Shown piece after piece: positions 1 through 8,146 of a DNA stretch of 14,818 nt; the stretch's first letter is position 1, and every line of letters begins with the position of its first letter. This DNA is from DTU018 sp003444615. Its GTDB lineage: Bacteria; Bacillota; Syntrophomonadia; Syntrophomonadales; Syntrophomonadaceae. The position numbers and the translations under genes were made by a program. The notes under the pieces were generated by a model. The model had not been told where the DNA came from. It was given only the letters and a program-made list of their open reading frames with translations, and made no database searches. Where the stretch lies: NCBI GenBank assembly GCA_049656905.1, contig JBASMO010000153.1, positions 1 through 14,818 on the forward strand. The letters run 5' to 3'.

Positions 1-2054
1 AAGCCAATTGGGTTATAATTAATCCCCAGGTGGACAGCCAAGCCATTTCAGGTCTGGATGACAAAATTATTGAGATACTAGGCCTTATAGCCGATAAGGG
101 TGGTATGGAACGCAGCAAGGCGGTCAAGCTTTTAGGAGAGGAATCCTTCGTGCGTCTTTGCCAGGACAATACCATAATCCTTGTAAATAGATATGGTACA
201 AAACGATATCCCAAGGAGGGATGGGTTTACCGGATTGTAAAAACCAGTGAATTTGATCTCGACACGCTGCGAAAAAGGGCTTCTCGACAGGTCCAAATTC
301 TTGAGCAATTAATGGAAGCCGGGGAAATTGACTGTCGAAAACTAGAGGAGACCTTTGCTTTAAGCAGCATTCGAGCCTTGCAAAATAGGGGCATAATAGA
401 AAGAGTCAAAAAACAGCCCCGGTTGCAGACGGAAACTTTCACGCTGTCGCCCCATCAGGAAAAAGTGGTGAGTTCTATCCAGGATGCCTTGACCCAACGC
501 AAATTTAAGGAATTCCTTCTACATGGAGTAACAGGCAGCGGCAAAACGGAAGTGTATATAAACTGCGTGTTGGCGGCTATTGACCAAGGCTTACAGAGTA
601 TAGTACTGGTTCCTGAAATAGCTCTGACCGAACACTTGATACAGCAATTTGCTGCCAGAATCCCCCATACGGCGGTAATACATAGTGGCCTTACCTATCT
701 GAAGCGCCACGAAGAATGGAAACGAATTGCGGATGGGAAAGTTAATGTGGTATTAGGTACCCGGTCAGCTGTATTTGCTCCCTTTGACAAGTTAGGATTA
801 ATTATAATAGATGAAGAGCAGGAATCCACTTATAAGCAGGAAGAAAATCCTCGCTACCATGCCCGGGAAGTAGCCAGATTCCGTTGTCAGCTTAAATCAG
901 CCGTATTTCTTATAGGAAGTGCTACCCCTTCCATAGAAAGCTATTACCGGACTATCTCTGGTAAATCACAATTGCTATCTCTGCCCCAACGAGTGGAAGG
1001 AATACCGCTGCCTTTGGTGACGGTAGAGGATATGAAAATTCACTTAAAAATGGGTCTTGAATCATCCATATCGCCACCTTTGGCGGAACGCATTCAGGAT
1101 ACCCTTGATAATAATCAACAGTGTATTCTTTTCTTAAACCGGCGGGGATACTCACCCATGACTATTTGCCGCGAATGTGGTATTATAGCCACGTGTCCCC
1201 GATGTGCGGTAAGTTTGAACTATCATGAAGATATTAAAAAATATGTATGCCACTATTGCAATTTTCAGATTGAGGAAATTAAAACCTGTGCTGAATGCTC
1301 TGGACATTATCTAGCCCGAATTGGCTTGGGTACGCAGAAAGTGGAGGAAGATGTGCGCAGATTATTCCCCCAAGCTCGCGTAGATAGATTGGATATGGAT
1401 AGTGCCCGGCGCAAAGGACAGGTGCAAAAGGTATTGAGAGCCATGCAAAACCGGGAAACTGATATCCTGGTAGGAACGCAAATGGTAGCTAAGGGGCTGG
1501 ATTTTCCGCAGGTATCCTTAGTAGGCATAATAAACGCAGACGGTATGCTTAGCATACCTGATTACCGAGCAGGTGAACGTACCTTTCAGTTGCTGGTACA
1601 AGCGGCGGGACGATCCGGAAGGAGCAATGTACCTGGTGAAGTTATCATTCAAACCTTTCAGCCTGATCATCCAGTAATAAGTATGGCTATGCAACAGGAT
1701 TACCAAGGTTTTTTTGCTGAAGAGATTAGGCTAAGAAAGAGTTTGGATTATCCGCCTTTTTACAAGCTTCTGAGAATTGAAATCAGTTCTCCAAAAGTGG
1801 AACAGGCGCGGCACACTGCTGATGTTTTGAAACAATTAATAGAAGAGCGCATAGATTCTATCGAAGACAACCTGCAGATACTAGGTCCAGCACCCTGTCC
1901 GCTTTGGAAGCTCAGAAAACGTTATCGCTATCAGATTGTCTTAAAAACACCTCATCGAGGATTATTACAGAGTCTAGGAAACTATTTGCTGCAGTTTAGA
2001 TGGAATCCCGGTGTAAGAGTTATTATGGATATGGATCCGGGGATCATGATGTAA
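1..2054 (+). CDS. priA: Primosomal replication restart helicase PriA (5' end outside window)
   Basis: PriA is the superfamily 2 DNA helicase that recognises stalled forks and reloads the replicative helicase. The reading frame (first full codon at 3) is open to the left edge, so the gene starts upstream; a GTG at 30 is internal. Numbering from that GTG, residues about 1-140 carry the winged-helix region. Walker A GVTGSGKT is at 166-173, motif II DEEQ at 261-264 and RYHARE just after. NRRGYS is at about 370-375. Eight zinc-binding cysteines are at 380, 383, 389, 392, 407, 410, 420 and 423. GTQMVAKGLDFP is at 482-493 and the arginine-finger motif QAAGRSGR at 524-531. The N-terminal 3'-DNA-binding domain is mostly missing; B. 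subtilis PriA is about 805 residues and 683 are visible here. The family usually has DEEH rather than DEEQ in motif II. The def Shine-Dalgarno site overlaps the priA stop, so the two genes are tightly linked. Confidence 0.97.
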   Translation, partial: ANWVIINPQVDSQAISGLDDKIIEILGLIADKGGMERSKAVKLLGEESFVRLCQDNTIILVNRYGTKRYPKEGWVYRIVKTSEFDLDTLRKRASRQVQILEQLMEAGEIDCRKLEETFALSSIRALQNRGIIERVKKQPRLQTETFTLSPHQEKVVSSIQDALTQRKFKEFLLHGVTGSGKTEVYINCVLAAIDQGLQSIVLVPEIALTEHLIQQFAARIPHTAVIHSGLTYLKRHEEWKRIADGKVNVVLGTRSAVFAPFDKLGLIIIDEEQESTYKQEENPRYHAREVARFRCQLKSAVFLIGSATPSIESYYRTISGKSQLLSLPQRVEGIPLPLVTVEDMKIHLKMGLESSISPPLAERIQDTLDNNQQCILFLNRRGYSPMTICRECGIIATCPRCAVSLNYHEDIKKYVCHYCNFQIEEIKTCAECSGHYLARIGLGTQKVEEDVRRLFPQARVDRLDMDSARRKGQVQKVLRAMQNRETDILVGTQMVAKGLDFPQVSLVGIINADGMLSIPDYRAGERTFQLLVQAAGRSGRSNVPGEVIIQTFQPDHPVISMAMQQDYQGFFAEEIRLRKSLDYPPFYKLLRIEISSPKVEQARHTADVLKQLIEERIDSIEDNLQILGPAPCPLWKLRKRYRYQIVLKTPHRGLLQSLGNYLLQFRWNPGVRVIMDMDPGIMM

Positions 2055-2067
2055 GGAGGTTATCGAT

Positions 2068-2526
2068 TTGGGCGTATATCAGATTATTGAAGAGCCCGAT
2101 GAAGTCTTGCGAGCCACGGCCCTGCCCGTGAAAAATATTAATGCGGGCGTGCTGAGAGTTTTGGATAATATGCGTGATACCCTTTATGCTTTTGATGGTG
2201 TAGGCTTAGCCGCACCCCAAATAGGGGTTTCCAAGCGTATCATTGTGGTGGATTCCGGGGATCAGCTTATCGAACTGATTAATCCGGAAATAGTTCTTGC
2301 TGAAGGTGAGCAGGTAGGAAAAGAGGGCTGTCTAAGTATTCCCAATGTGGTCGGTACAGTTAAACGGGCCAACCGGGTGGTTGTACGTGGCTTGAACCGC
2401 GATGGTCAGCCGGTAGAATACGATGCCACCGAACTGCTAGCCCGAGCTTTTCAACATGAGATTGACCATCTCAATGGAATACTCTTTATTGATAAAGCTA
2501 CTGAGCTGCGACGAGTTAAACCATAA
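2068..2526 (+). CDS. def: Peptide deformylase
   Basis: This cytoplasmic metalloenzyme (usually Fe2+) removes the formyl group from the N-terminal methionine of new proteins at the ribosome exit. The 152 residues carry all three family motifs: GVGLAAPQ at 44-51, EGCLS at 86-90 and QHEIDH at 129-134. The metal ligands are Cys88, His130 and His134, and Glu131 is the catalytic acid. Length is typical of the short type-1 enzymes. The start is TTG, chosen because a near-perfect Shine-Dalgarno AAGGAGGT (2053-2060) lies 7 nt upstream and the product begins in the usual way. The gene sits 13 nt after priA and 15 nt before fmt. The def-fmt pairing is highly conserved, because the two enzymes act at opposite ends of the formyl-methionine cycle. 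Confidence 0.98.
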   Translation: MGVYQIIEEPDEVLRATALPVKNINAGVLRVLDNMRDTLYAFDGVGLAAPQIGVSKRIIVVDSGDQLIELINPEIVLAEGEQVGKEGCLSIPNVVGTVKRANRVVVRGLNRDGQPVEYDATELLARAFQHEIDHLNGILFIDKATELRRVKP

Positions 2527-2541
2527 GACCGGGGTGAAAAC

Positions 2542-3471
2542 ATGAATATAGTCTTTATGGGCACATCAGAATTTGCCGTGCCATCGCTAAAAATACTGAA
2601 CACTAATTTTACGGTGTCAGCAGTTATCACCCAACCAGATCGACCTAAAGGGCGAGGTTACCAGGTAATCCCGACTCCGGTAAAACAGGCTACCCAGCAA
2701 TTGAATTTACCCATCTACCAATTTGCCAGCTTAAAAGATATATCTGCCATAGATACGATTTCTTCCCTAAGACCTGATTTAATTGTAGTAGTAGCATATG
2801 GAAAGCTGGTACCGGCCCAGATACTGGAAATACCTTTAGAAGGATGTATCAATGTTCATGCCTCATTGTTGCCCCATTATCGCGGAGCAGCCCCTATTCA
2901 GCGAGCCATTATGGCCGGGGAAAAGACCACCGGTGTAACTACCATGTTGATGGATGAAGGGCTTGACACCGGTGATATAATATTGCAAACAGTGGTAGAT
3001 ATTCCCGCCGACATGAATTATGGAACCTTGGAACATATTCTGGCTGAAACAGGAGCCCAGCTGTTGTTGCGGACTATTGAGGAGATCAGGGCAGGGACTG
3101 CTCAGCCTTACGCCCAGGATGATTCTCAGGCAACTTATGCAGCTATGATTCATGCCCAAGATGAGATAATAAATTGGCATAATTCAGCATGGGAAATCCA
3201 TAACAAAATTCGGGCTCTGAGCCCCAAGCCTGGTTCATATACTACCTTCCAGGGGATGAAGCTGAAGATATTTGCTAGTCGAGTTTATGAGCAAGAAACA
3301 ACAGCAACAGCCGGTGTTTTTTTAGCAACAACTCAGGAGGGTTTCTTAGTGCAGACCGGGCAGGGGTGTCTGGAAGTTTTGGAGATACAAAGAGCAGGGA
3401 AAAAACGTATGCCGGCCAGAGAATTCATCAAAGGAGTTAAACTAAGTCCTGGTGATCAGCTGGGCAGCTAG
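2542..3471 (+). CDS. fmt: Methionyl-tRNA formyltransferase
   Basis: Fmt transfers a formyl group from 10-formyltetrahydrofolate to methionyl-initiator tRNA in the cytoplasm, which marks it for translation initiation. The 309 residues are the usual family length. The N-terminal formyltransferase domain shows MGTSEFAVPSL at 6-16, the catalytic Asn104 and His106, the SLLP folate-binding motif at 108-111 followed by HYRGAAPI, and catalytic Asp142 in LDTGD. The C-terminal OB-fold that holds the tRNA covers roughly 205-309 and contains IRALSPKPGSYT. The start is ATG with GGGGTGA (2531-2537) just upstream. The gene follows def by 15 nt and precedes the DUF116 gene by 11 nt. Nothing looks damaged or unusual. 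Confidence 0.98.
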   Translation: MNIVFMGTSEFAVPSLKILNTNFTVSAVITQPDRPKGRGYQVIPTPVKQATQQLNLPIYQFASLKDISAIDTISSLRPDLIVVVAYGKLVPAQILEIPLEGCINVHASLLPHYRGAAPIQRAIMAGEKTTGVTTMLMDEGLDTGDIILQTVVDIPADMNYGTLEHILAETGAQLLLRTIEEIRAGTAQPYAQDDSQATYAAMIHAQDEIINWHNSAWEIHNKIRALSPKPGSYTTFQGMKLKIFASRVYEQETTATAGVFLATTQEGFLVQTGQGCLEVLEIQRAGKKRMPAREFIKGVKLSPGDQLGS

Positions 3472-3482
3472 GGAGCGATCAA

Positions 3483-4235
3483 ATGGAAGTCAAAAAAAGA
3501 TTATATTTGGGGCTGTTAACCTTCAGCTTGTTCCTAATGGCAGCAGTAATTTGGCTAGCCTGGTATCTAGTTTTCAATCAGACCATGTTACTAAATCAGG
3601 TATTGCTGGTATTGCTGGCAGCAGCCGCCATATTTTTAATAGTAGTCTTTGCCGTGGGTATATTAGCCATGGTAGTAATGATAGTACGCTGCCGCACCTC
3701 ACCCTGGCAAGAGAGTGTAGCTGGAGTTGTTAATGAGTGGCTGTTTCCAGTGGCCTTGTTGGTGGGTAAAATGCTTCGTGTTGATAGGAACACGATTTTG
3801 CAGTCATTTATATCGGTGAATAATTATTTGGTTCGTTCTAAACAGGTTGTTTTACCAGGATATGAGGTACTGATTTTAGCTCCCCACTGTTTGCAGAATT
3901 CGGATTGTCCCCATAAAATAACCATTGATGTGGAAAACTGCAAACAGTGTGGAAAGTGTAAAATCGGTGATTTGAAAAAATTGGCTGCCCAGAATAAATG
4001 TAAGCTAAAGGTAGTTACCGGCGGAACCTTGGCTCGTAAGGCAATTAAGGAACAGCACCCCGGAGCAGTAATAGCCATAGCCTGTGAAAGGGACCTTTCG
4101 CTGGGAATACAAGATATTTCTGCTATACCAGTTTTAGGGATTTTGAACCGCCGTCCCCATGGACCCTGTATGAACACTGATGTAGATATGAACCGAGTGC
4201 AGACTGCACTGAATTTCTTTAGTCAAGGAGGATGA
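3483..4235 (+). CDS. DUF116 family membrane protein with cysteine-rich C-terminal domain
   Basis: This gene encodes a 250-residue protein whose C-terminal part matches my memory of the DUF116 family; its molecular function is unknown. Two hydrophobic segments at about 8-31 and 39-68 should anchor it in the membrane. The soluble part has many cysteines: 136, 142, a CxxCxxC run at 153, 156 and 159, then 173, 201 and 229 (in RRPHGPC). This spacing suggests a bound metal or an iron-sulfur cluster, but that is inference. The start ATG has a weak AGGGAG about 9 nt upstream. The gene ends by overlapping the first possible ATG of the next gene. It has no counterpart at this position in B. subtilis, where fmt is followed directly by rsmB. 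Together with the next gene it forms a membrane-protein pair inside a translation and ribosome gene run. Confidence 0.85.
   Translation: MEVKKRLYLGLLTFSLFLMAAVIWLAWYLVFNQTMLLNQVLLVLLAAAAIFLIVVFAVGILAMVVMIVRCRTSPWQESVAGVVNEWLFPVALLVGKMLRVDRNTILQSFISVNNYLVRSKQVVLPGYEVLILAPHCLQNSDCPHKITIDVENCKQCGKCKIGDLKKLAAQNKCKLKVVTGGTLARKAIKEQHPGAVIAIACERDLSLGIQDISAIPVLGILNRRPHGPCMNTDVDMNRVQTALNFFSQGG
4225..4231 (+). promoter_or_regulatory. Ribosome binding site that fixes the YugP-like gene start
   Basis: AAGGAGG is a perfect Shine-Dalgarno core inside the last codons of the DUF116 gene. It has zero spacing to the ATG at 4232 but 6 nt to the ATG at 4238, which favours the second ATG. Confidence 0.75.
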
Positions 4236-4237
4236 AT

Positions 4238-4912
4238 ATGACCTATTTACTTTTTATAGTACCTGCTTTATTACTGTCCCTATACGCTCAGTTTAAGGTT
4301 AAATCTACATTCAATAAGTATTCTAAAGTGCGCTCTTCCCGAGGCATGAGCGGGGCCGAAGTAGCTAATACCATATTACGACGTAATGGCATGGCCTCCA
4401 CAGTATCAATCGAACCTATACGGGGCAGCCTCACCGATCACTATGATCCTACTGTAAAAGCCCTGCGTTTATCAGAACCAGTTTACGGCAGCAATTCTAT
4501 TTCGGCTATTGGAGTAGCTGCTCATGAGGTGGGTCATGCTATTCAGCATCAACAACAATATGGTCCTTTGACTCTAAGGCATAAATTGGTACCGGTAACC
4601 AATTTTGCCTCTTCAGCCTCATTTCCAATTTTGCTGGTGGGATTCATCATCAACAGCCTAGATTTAGTAATGATAGGTATTCTGCTGTTTTCCGCAGTAG
4701 TATTATTTCATGTAGTAACATTACCGGTAGAGTTAAATGCTTCTAGGCGAGCCGTGGTACAGCTTTCTGAGGCAGGTATTATTAACAGCAGTGAAGTGCC
4801 TATGGTAAAAAAAGTTTTAGGTGCTGCTGCTCTCACCTATTTAGCAGCTACTTTAGCAGCGATAGCGAATTTGCTTTACTATCTCGCCATATTTGGGGGC
4901 AGTGATGATTAA
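4238..4912 (+). CDS. YugP-like membrane zinc metallopeptidase
   Basis: This is a putative integral-membrane neutral zinc peptidase of the YugP (Zn_peptidase_2) family; substrates are unknown. The protein is 224 residues from the ATG at 4238, matching the family length of about 225. The zinc-binding HEVGH is at 96-100 (AAHEVGHAIQH), and Glu165 in LPVELNASRRA is the probable third ligand. Hydrophobic segments lie at about 3-17, at 122-162 (probably two passes) and at 192-219. Two in-frame ATGs exist, at 4232 and 4238. AAGGAGG (4225-4231) touches the first but lies 6 nt from the second, so 4238 is preferred; using 4232 would add only Met-Asn and create a 4-nt overlap with the DUF116 gene. The stop codon is followed directly, in the same frame, by the TTG start of rsmB. 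Confidence 0.9.
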   Translation: MTYLLFIVPALLLSLYAQFKVKSTFNKYSKVRSSRGMSGAEVANTILRRNGMASTVSIEPIRGSLTDHYDPTVKALRLSEPVYGSNSISAIGVAAHEVGHAIQHQQQYGPLTLRHKLVPVTNFASSASFPILLVGFIINSLDLVMIGILLFSAVVLFHVVTLPVELNASRRAVVQLSEAGIINSSEVPMVKKVLGAAALTYLAATLAAIANLLYYLAIFGGSDD

Positions 4913-6310
4913 TTGAGGTCAGATAAAGAAAAGCATTATAGGGATGAATCAGGTAACCGCTCAGTACGTGAAGAAGCCTTGGAGATTATATATGAGATCA
5001 ACCAAAAGGGAGCTTTTGCTAATCTGACCTTGGACAAAAGCTTGCAGAGGAGCAGTTTACCCCTTCAGGAGCGCAACCTGATAACTGAGCTGGTTAATGG
5101 AACCATACGTATGCAAAAGCACCTGGATTGGGTGCTTGCTCTTTTTTTGCAGAAACCATTGGACAAGCAGAATCACTGGTTTCTTAATATTCTGCGCATG
5201 AGCGCATACCAGCTGCTTTTTATGGAAAATATTCCTCCTTATGCGTGTATAAACGAAGCCGTAGATTTAACCCGTAAGAAAGTAAACAGTTCCATGGCTA
5301 AAGTGGCCAATGGGGTTTTGCGCAACTTAATGCGGCAAAAGGACAAATTAGAGTATCCACCTAAACATGAGCCTGCTTATCTGGCTGTCTATTACGCTCA
5401 TCCCGATTGGATTGTAGAATACTATTTGGAGGAGTATGGATGGGATAAAACCGAGCTCATACTTGAATATAATAATCGCAGGCCAGCCCTGGAGTTTCGT
5501 TGTAATAAGCTAAAAACTACCCCCGAAGGTTTAGTCAGGATTCTGGCTGAAGAAGGAGTGGACAGCCATATTTCCCCCTTTGTGCCCTGGTCGGTTATTA
5601 TAAATTCACTTCCCGGACCTATTACCAGCTTAAAAGCTTATCAGCAAGGATTATTTTATGTACAAAACCAGGCTTCTGCACTGGCGGTTCCTATGTTGGA
5701 CCCTCAGCCGGGAGAAAAGATTATCGACCTGTGTGCTGGGGTAGGCGGAAAAACTACTCATCTAGCAGAAGAAATGAATAATGAGGGCTCGGTGCTAGCC
5801 TTTGACCTGTATCCCAAAAAGCTGACAATACTGGCACAAAATGCAGCCCGTCTAGGAATTACCATCATTACTAGCCAAGCTGCTGATGCTACCCAGATAA
5901 CCTATGGTGAAGGAGAGGCAGACCGGGTTTTGCTGGATGTACCATGCTCAGGCTTGGGGGTCTTAAATCGTCGTTCCGATGCCCGTTGGCATAAACACCA
6001 GGAAGATCTTCCGGCTTTACTGGATATCCAAAGGGCTTTGCTAGATCAAGCCGCTCGTATGGTAAAAAAGGACGGTTTGATCTTGTACTCAACCTGCTCA
6101 ACTCTAAAACAGGAAAACCAATGGCAAATCGGAGCGTTTTTAGAAAGACACCGGGATTTTCGACTCCAACCCTTGATAGACCGCTTACACTTTTTGCCCT
6201 TAAGAGATGAGGAGCGAAAAACAGCCGCAGAGGGGATGCTTTTACTGACTCCTGGTTTATACGGAACTGATGGTATGTTTTATGCTTTATTAAGGAGGTT
6301 AGCTGGTTGA
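4913..6310 (+). CDS. rsmB: 16S rRNA (cytosine-967-C5)-methyltransferase RsmB
   Basis: RsmB uses S-adenosylmethionine to methylate C967 of 16S rRNA in the 30S subunit. The 465 residues show an N-terminal NusB-like RNA-binding domain (about 17-145) and a Rossmann-fold methyltransferase domain. The SAM-binding motif DLCAGVGGKT is at 272-281. LDVPCSG with Cys345 is at 341-347, and the catalytic YSTCS with Cys395 is at 392-396. The start is uncertain. TTG at 4913 comes straight after the TAA of the previous gene, in the same frame, and has no good Shine-Dalgarno site (only GGGGG about 13 nt upstream). A TTG at 4979 would remove 22 residues and cut into the conserved VREEALEIIYEI helix, so 4913 is preferred. 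Translation probably depends on reinitiation by ribosomes finishing the upstream gene. The gene overlaps rlmN by 4 nt. Confidence 0.96.
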   Translation: MRSDKEKHYRDESGNRSVREEALEIIYEINQKGAFANLTLDKSLQRSSLPLQERNLITELVNGTIRMQKHLDWVLALFLQKPLDKQNHWFLNILRMSAYQLLFMENIPPYACINEAVDLTRKKVNSSMAKVANGVLRNLMRQKDKLEYPPKHEPAYLAVYYAHPDWIVEYYLEEYGWDKTELILEYNNRRPALEFRCNKLKTTPEGLVRILAEEGVDSHISPFVPWSVIINSLPGPITSLKAYQQGLFYVQNQASALAVPMLDPQPGEKIIDLCAGVGGKTTHLAEEMNNEGSVLAFDLYPKKLTILAQNAARLGITIITSQAADATQITYGEGEADRVLLDVPCSGLGVLNRRSDARWHKHQEDLPALLDIQRALLDQAARMVKKDGLILYSTCSTLKQENQWQIGAFLERHRDFRLQPLIDRLHFLPLRDEERKTAAEGMLLLTPGLYGTDGMFYALLRRLAG

Positions 6311-7377
6311 ATATGATAAACCGGACTCAGCTGCTGGGCATGAGCTGTAAACAGATGGAAGAATTTTTGGTAGACATGGGGCAGCCTCGCTACCGTGGTA
6401 GACAAATCTATAAGTGGATTTATCAAAAAGATGTTAACAGCTTTCATGATATGACCGATATCCCCCGAAGTCTAAGACAACAGCTGGATGAAAATGCCAG
6501 CATAGCAATTCCCAGAGTCTTGAAACAACGAGTATCTAAAGATGGAACCCGTAAATTCCTAATGGAATTAGAAGACCGCAAACGCATTGAAACGGTGGTG
6601 ATTCCTCAAAGTGGGAACCGGGACACCAGTTATTCGCTGTGTATATCTACCCAGGTAGGTTGTCCAGTGGGATGTGCTTTCTGTGCTACTGGTTCATCAG
6701 GTTATCAGCGTAGCCTGCAGTCCCATGAAATGGCAGGTCAATTCTTAAGTTCACGTAGGGAACTCAAAAGACGCCTAAAACGAAATGAAGACAATATTAT
6801 CAGCAACGTGGTCTACATGGGAATGGGGGAACCATTTTTTAACTATGATCAGGTTATAGATTCAGTCTATTTGCTAATCGAGTACAATGGTATTAATTTA
6901 GGACAAAGACATATTACTATTTCCACCTCTGGAGAAGTAAAAGGAATAAAAAGACTGGCCCAGGAGAAACTGCAGGTAACTTTGGCGGTTTCCCTGCATG
7001 CGGCCTATGATCAACTACGCGACCGTTTGGTGCCTCTTAACCGCAAATACCCCTTAGGAGAGCTGTTGGAAGCAGTTGAGTATTATATTTCAAGGACCAA
7101 TCGCCGGGTTACCTTCGAATATATTATGTTGGACGATGTAAATCTAAGCCGGGATGATGCCGATAAATTAATCCATATTACAAAACCATTATTGGCAAAC
7201 ATAAACCTAATTCCCTATAATGAAGTAGAGACATTGCCCTTTAAGAGGCCCTCTAGTAATAAAGTGTGGCAGTTTTATCACTGGTTGGCGGAAGGCGGGT
7301 TAAATGTCACCATCCGTGAGGAACGGGGCGGGGATATAGAAGCGGCTTGCGGGCAGTTATGTATAAAAGAACGTTAA
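6307..7377 (+). CDS. rlmN: Dual-specificity 23S rRNA/tRNA adenine-C2 methyltransferase RlmN
   Basis: RlmN is a radical-SAM enzyme that makes 2-methyladenosine at A2503 of 23S rRNA and at A37 of some tRNAs. The 356 residues are the normal length. The cluster motif CxxxCxxC is at Cys119, Cys123 and Cys126. MGMGEP at 171-176 is the SAM-binding GGE-like motif. Cys112 and Cys348 (in EAACGQL) match the two mechanistic cysteines, Cys348 being the one transiently methylated. RlmN and the resistance enzyme Cfr share this chemistry; the gene position and the DIEAACGQL ending point to RlmN. The start is TTG at 6307, overlapping the rsmB stop, with AAGGAGG (6292-6298) 8 nt upstream. An ATG at 6313 lies 14 nt from that site and is less likely. 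Confidence 0.97.
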   Translation: MNMINRTQLLGMSCKQMEEFLVDMGQPRYRGRQIYKWIYQKDVNSFHDMTDIPRSLRQQLDENASIAIPRVLKQRVSKDGTRKFLMELEDRKRIETVVIPQSGNRDTSYSLCISTQVGCPVGCAFCATGSSGYQRSLQSHEMAGQFLSSRRELKRRLKRNEDNIISNVVYMGMGEPFFNYDQVIDSVYLLIEYNGINLGQRHITISTSGEVKGIKRLAQEKLQVTLAVSLHAAYDQLRDRLVPLNRKYPLGELLEAVEYYISRTNRRVTFEYIMLDDVNLSRDDADKLIHITKPLLANINLIPYNEVETLPFKRPSSNKVWQFYHWLAEGGLNVTIREERGGDIEAACGQLCIKER

Positions 7378-7419
7378 TCAGATTTTGCTCCAGGTCTAGG
7401 CATTGAGGTGCGTTGATTT

Positions 7420-8133
7420 ATGAAAGTTGTGGGGATTTCAGATATTGGTTTAGTGCGTGAAAAAAATGAAGATGCTTTTTTGATTGATGAAGACCAGGGC
7501 TTTTTTTTGGTATGCGATGGTATGGGAGGTCATCGGGGAGGACAAGTGGCTTCCCATATGGCTGTACAAACTATTAAGCAAAGTATGGATGGATTTTCGC
7601 CCGCTAATGCAAAACAGCGGTTAATTCACGCCATTGAAGAAGCCAATCGAGCGGTTCTGAAGGCCGGTCTTGAAAACGAAAACCTTTTTGAAATGGGAAC
7701 CACCATTACTGCTGCCGTAATTAAGGGCTCTCAATTAATCGTAGCCAATGTTGGGGATAGCTCGGTTTTCCTCATTCGCAACGATACTATCCGTAAAATC
7801 ACCCGGGACCATACGCTGGCAGAAGAAATGTTGGCTAATGGAATATTGGAACCCGGTGAAATGAGAAATAGCGCCTACAATCATATATTGACCAGGGCGT
7901 TGGGAATAGATGAAGAGGTAGAAATAGATATTTTTATAGAAGACATAATGCCTGGTGACATTATACTGATGTGTAGTGATGGGTTAACTGATATGCTAAT
8001 TCCAGAAGAAATTCTAAATATAATAAAAGGACATGACAGTGACCTGGAAATGGCCGGTCGTCAATTGCTCGGCGAAGCACTGCAAAAAGGCGGTTTTGAT
8101 AATATAACCATTATATTGTTAGGCTTCAATTAG
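7420..8133 (+). CDS. prpC: PP2C-family Ser/Thr protein phosphatase, partner of PrkC
   Basis: This is a cytoplasmic metal-dependent phosphatase that reverses phosphorylation by the PASTA kinase encoded next to it. The 237 residues carry the full PP2C set: SDIGLVREKNEDA at 7-19 with Asp18, CDGMGGHRGG at 32-41 with Asp33, ANVGDSS at 109-115, LTRALG at 157-162, CSDGLTD at 185-191 with Asp187, and GGFDNIT at 224-230 with Asp227. The acidic residues bind the two catalytic Mn/Mg ions. The start is ATG with GAGGTG (7405-7410) 9 nt upstream. The 42-nt gap after rlmN is the largest in the run, but I see no convincing promoter or terminator in it. The stop codon TAG forms part of the Shine-Dalgarno site of prkC, so the pair is coupled. 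A run of eight T at 7501-7508 lies inside the gene. Confidence 0.96.
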   Translation: MKVVGISDIGLVREKNEDAFLIDEDQGFFLVCDGMGGHRGGQVASHMAVQTIKQSMDGFSPANAKQRLIHAIEEANRAVLKAGLENENLFEMGTTITAAVIKGSQLIVANVGDSSVFLIRNDTIRKITRDHTLAEEMLANGILEPGEMRNSAYNHILTRALGIDEEVEIDIFIEDIMPGDIILMCSDGLTDMLIPEEILNIIKGHDSDLEMAGRQLLGEALQKGGFDNITIILLGFN

Positions 8134-8146
8134 GAGGTAAACATAG

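Noticed and set aside
30..32. GTG as the true start of priA
   Set aside because: The frame is open upstream to the window edge, and the N-terminal DNA-binding domain would be missing, so the gene continues leftward.
3452..3733. Overlapping 93-codon frame on the + strand
   Set aside because: It is out of frame inside the DUF116 gene, has no family resemblance, and is explained by the real gene.
7378..7419. Internal promoter before the phosphatase gene
   Set aside because: I found no -35/-10 pair with sensible spacing in this 42-nt gap, only a ribosome binding site.
7501..7508. Run of eight T as a terminator inside the phosphatase gene
   Set aside because: No GC-rich hairpin precedes it and it encodes conserved phosphatase sequence; it is only a homopolymer.
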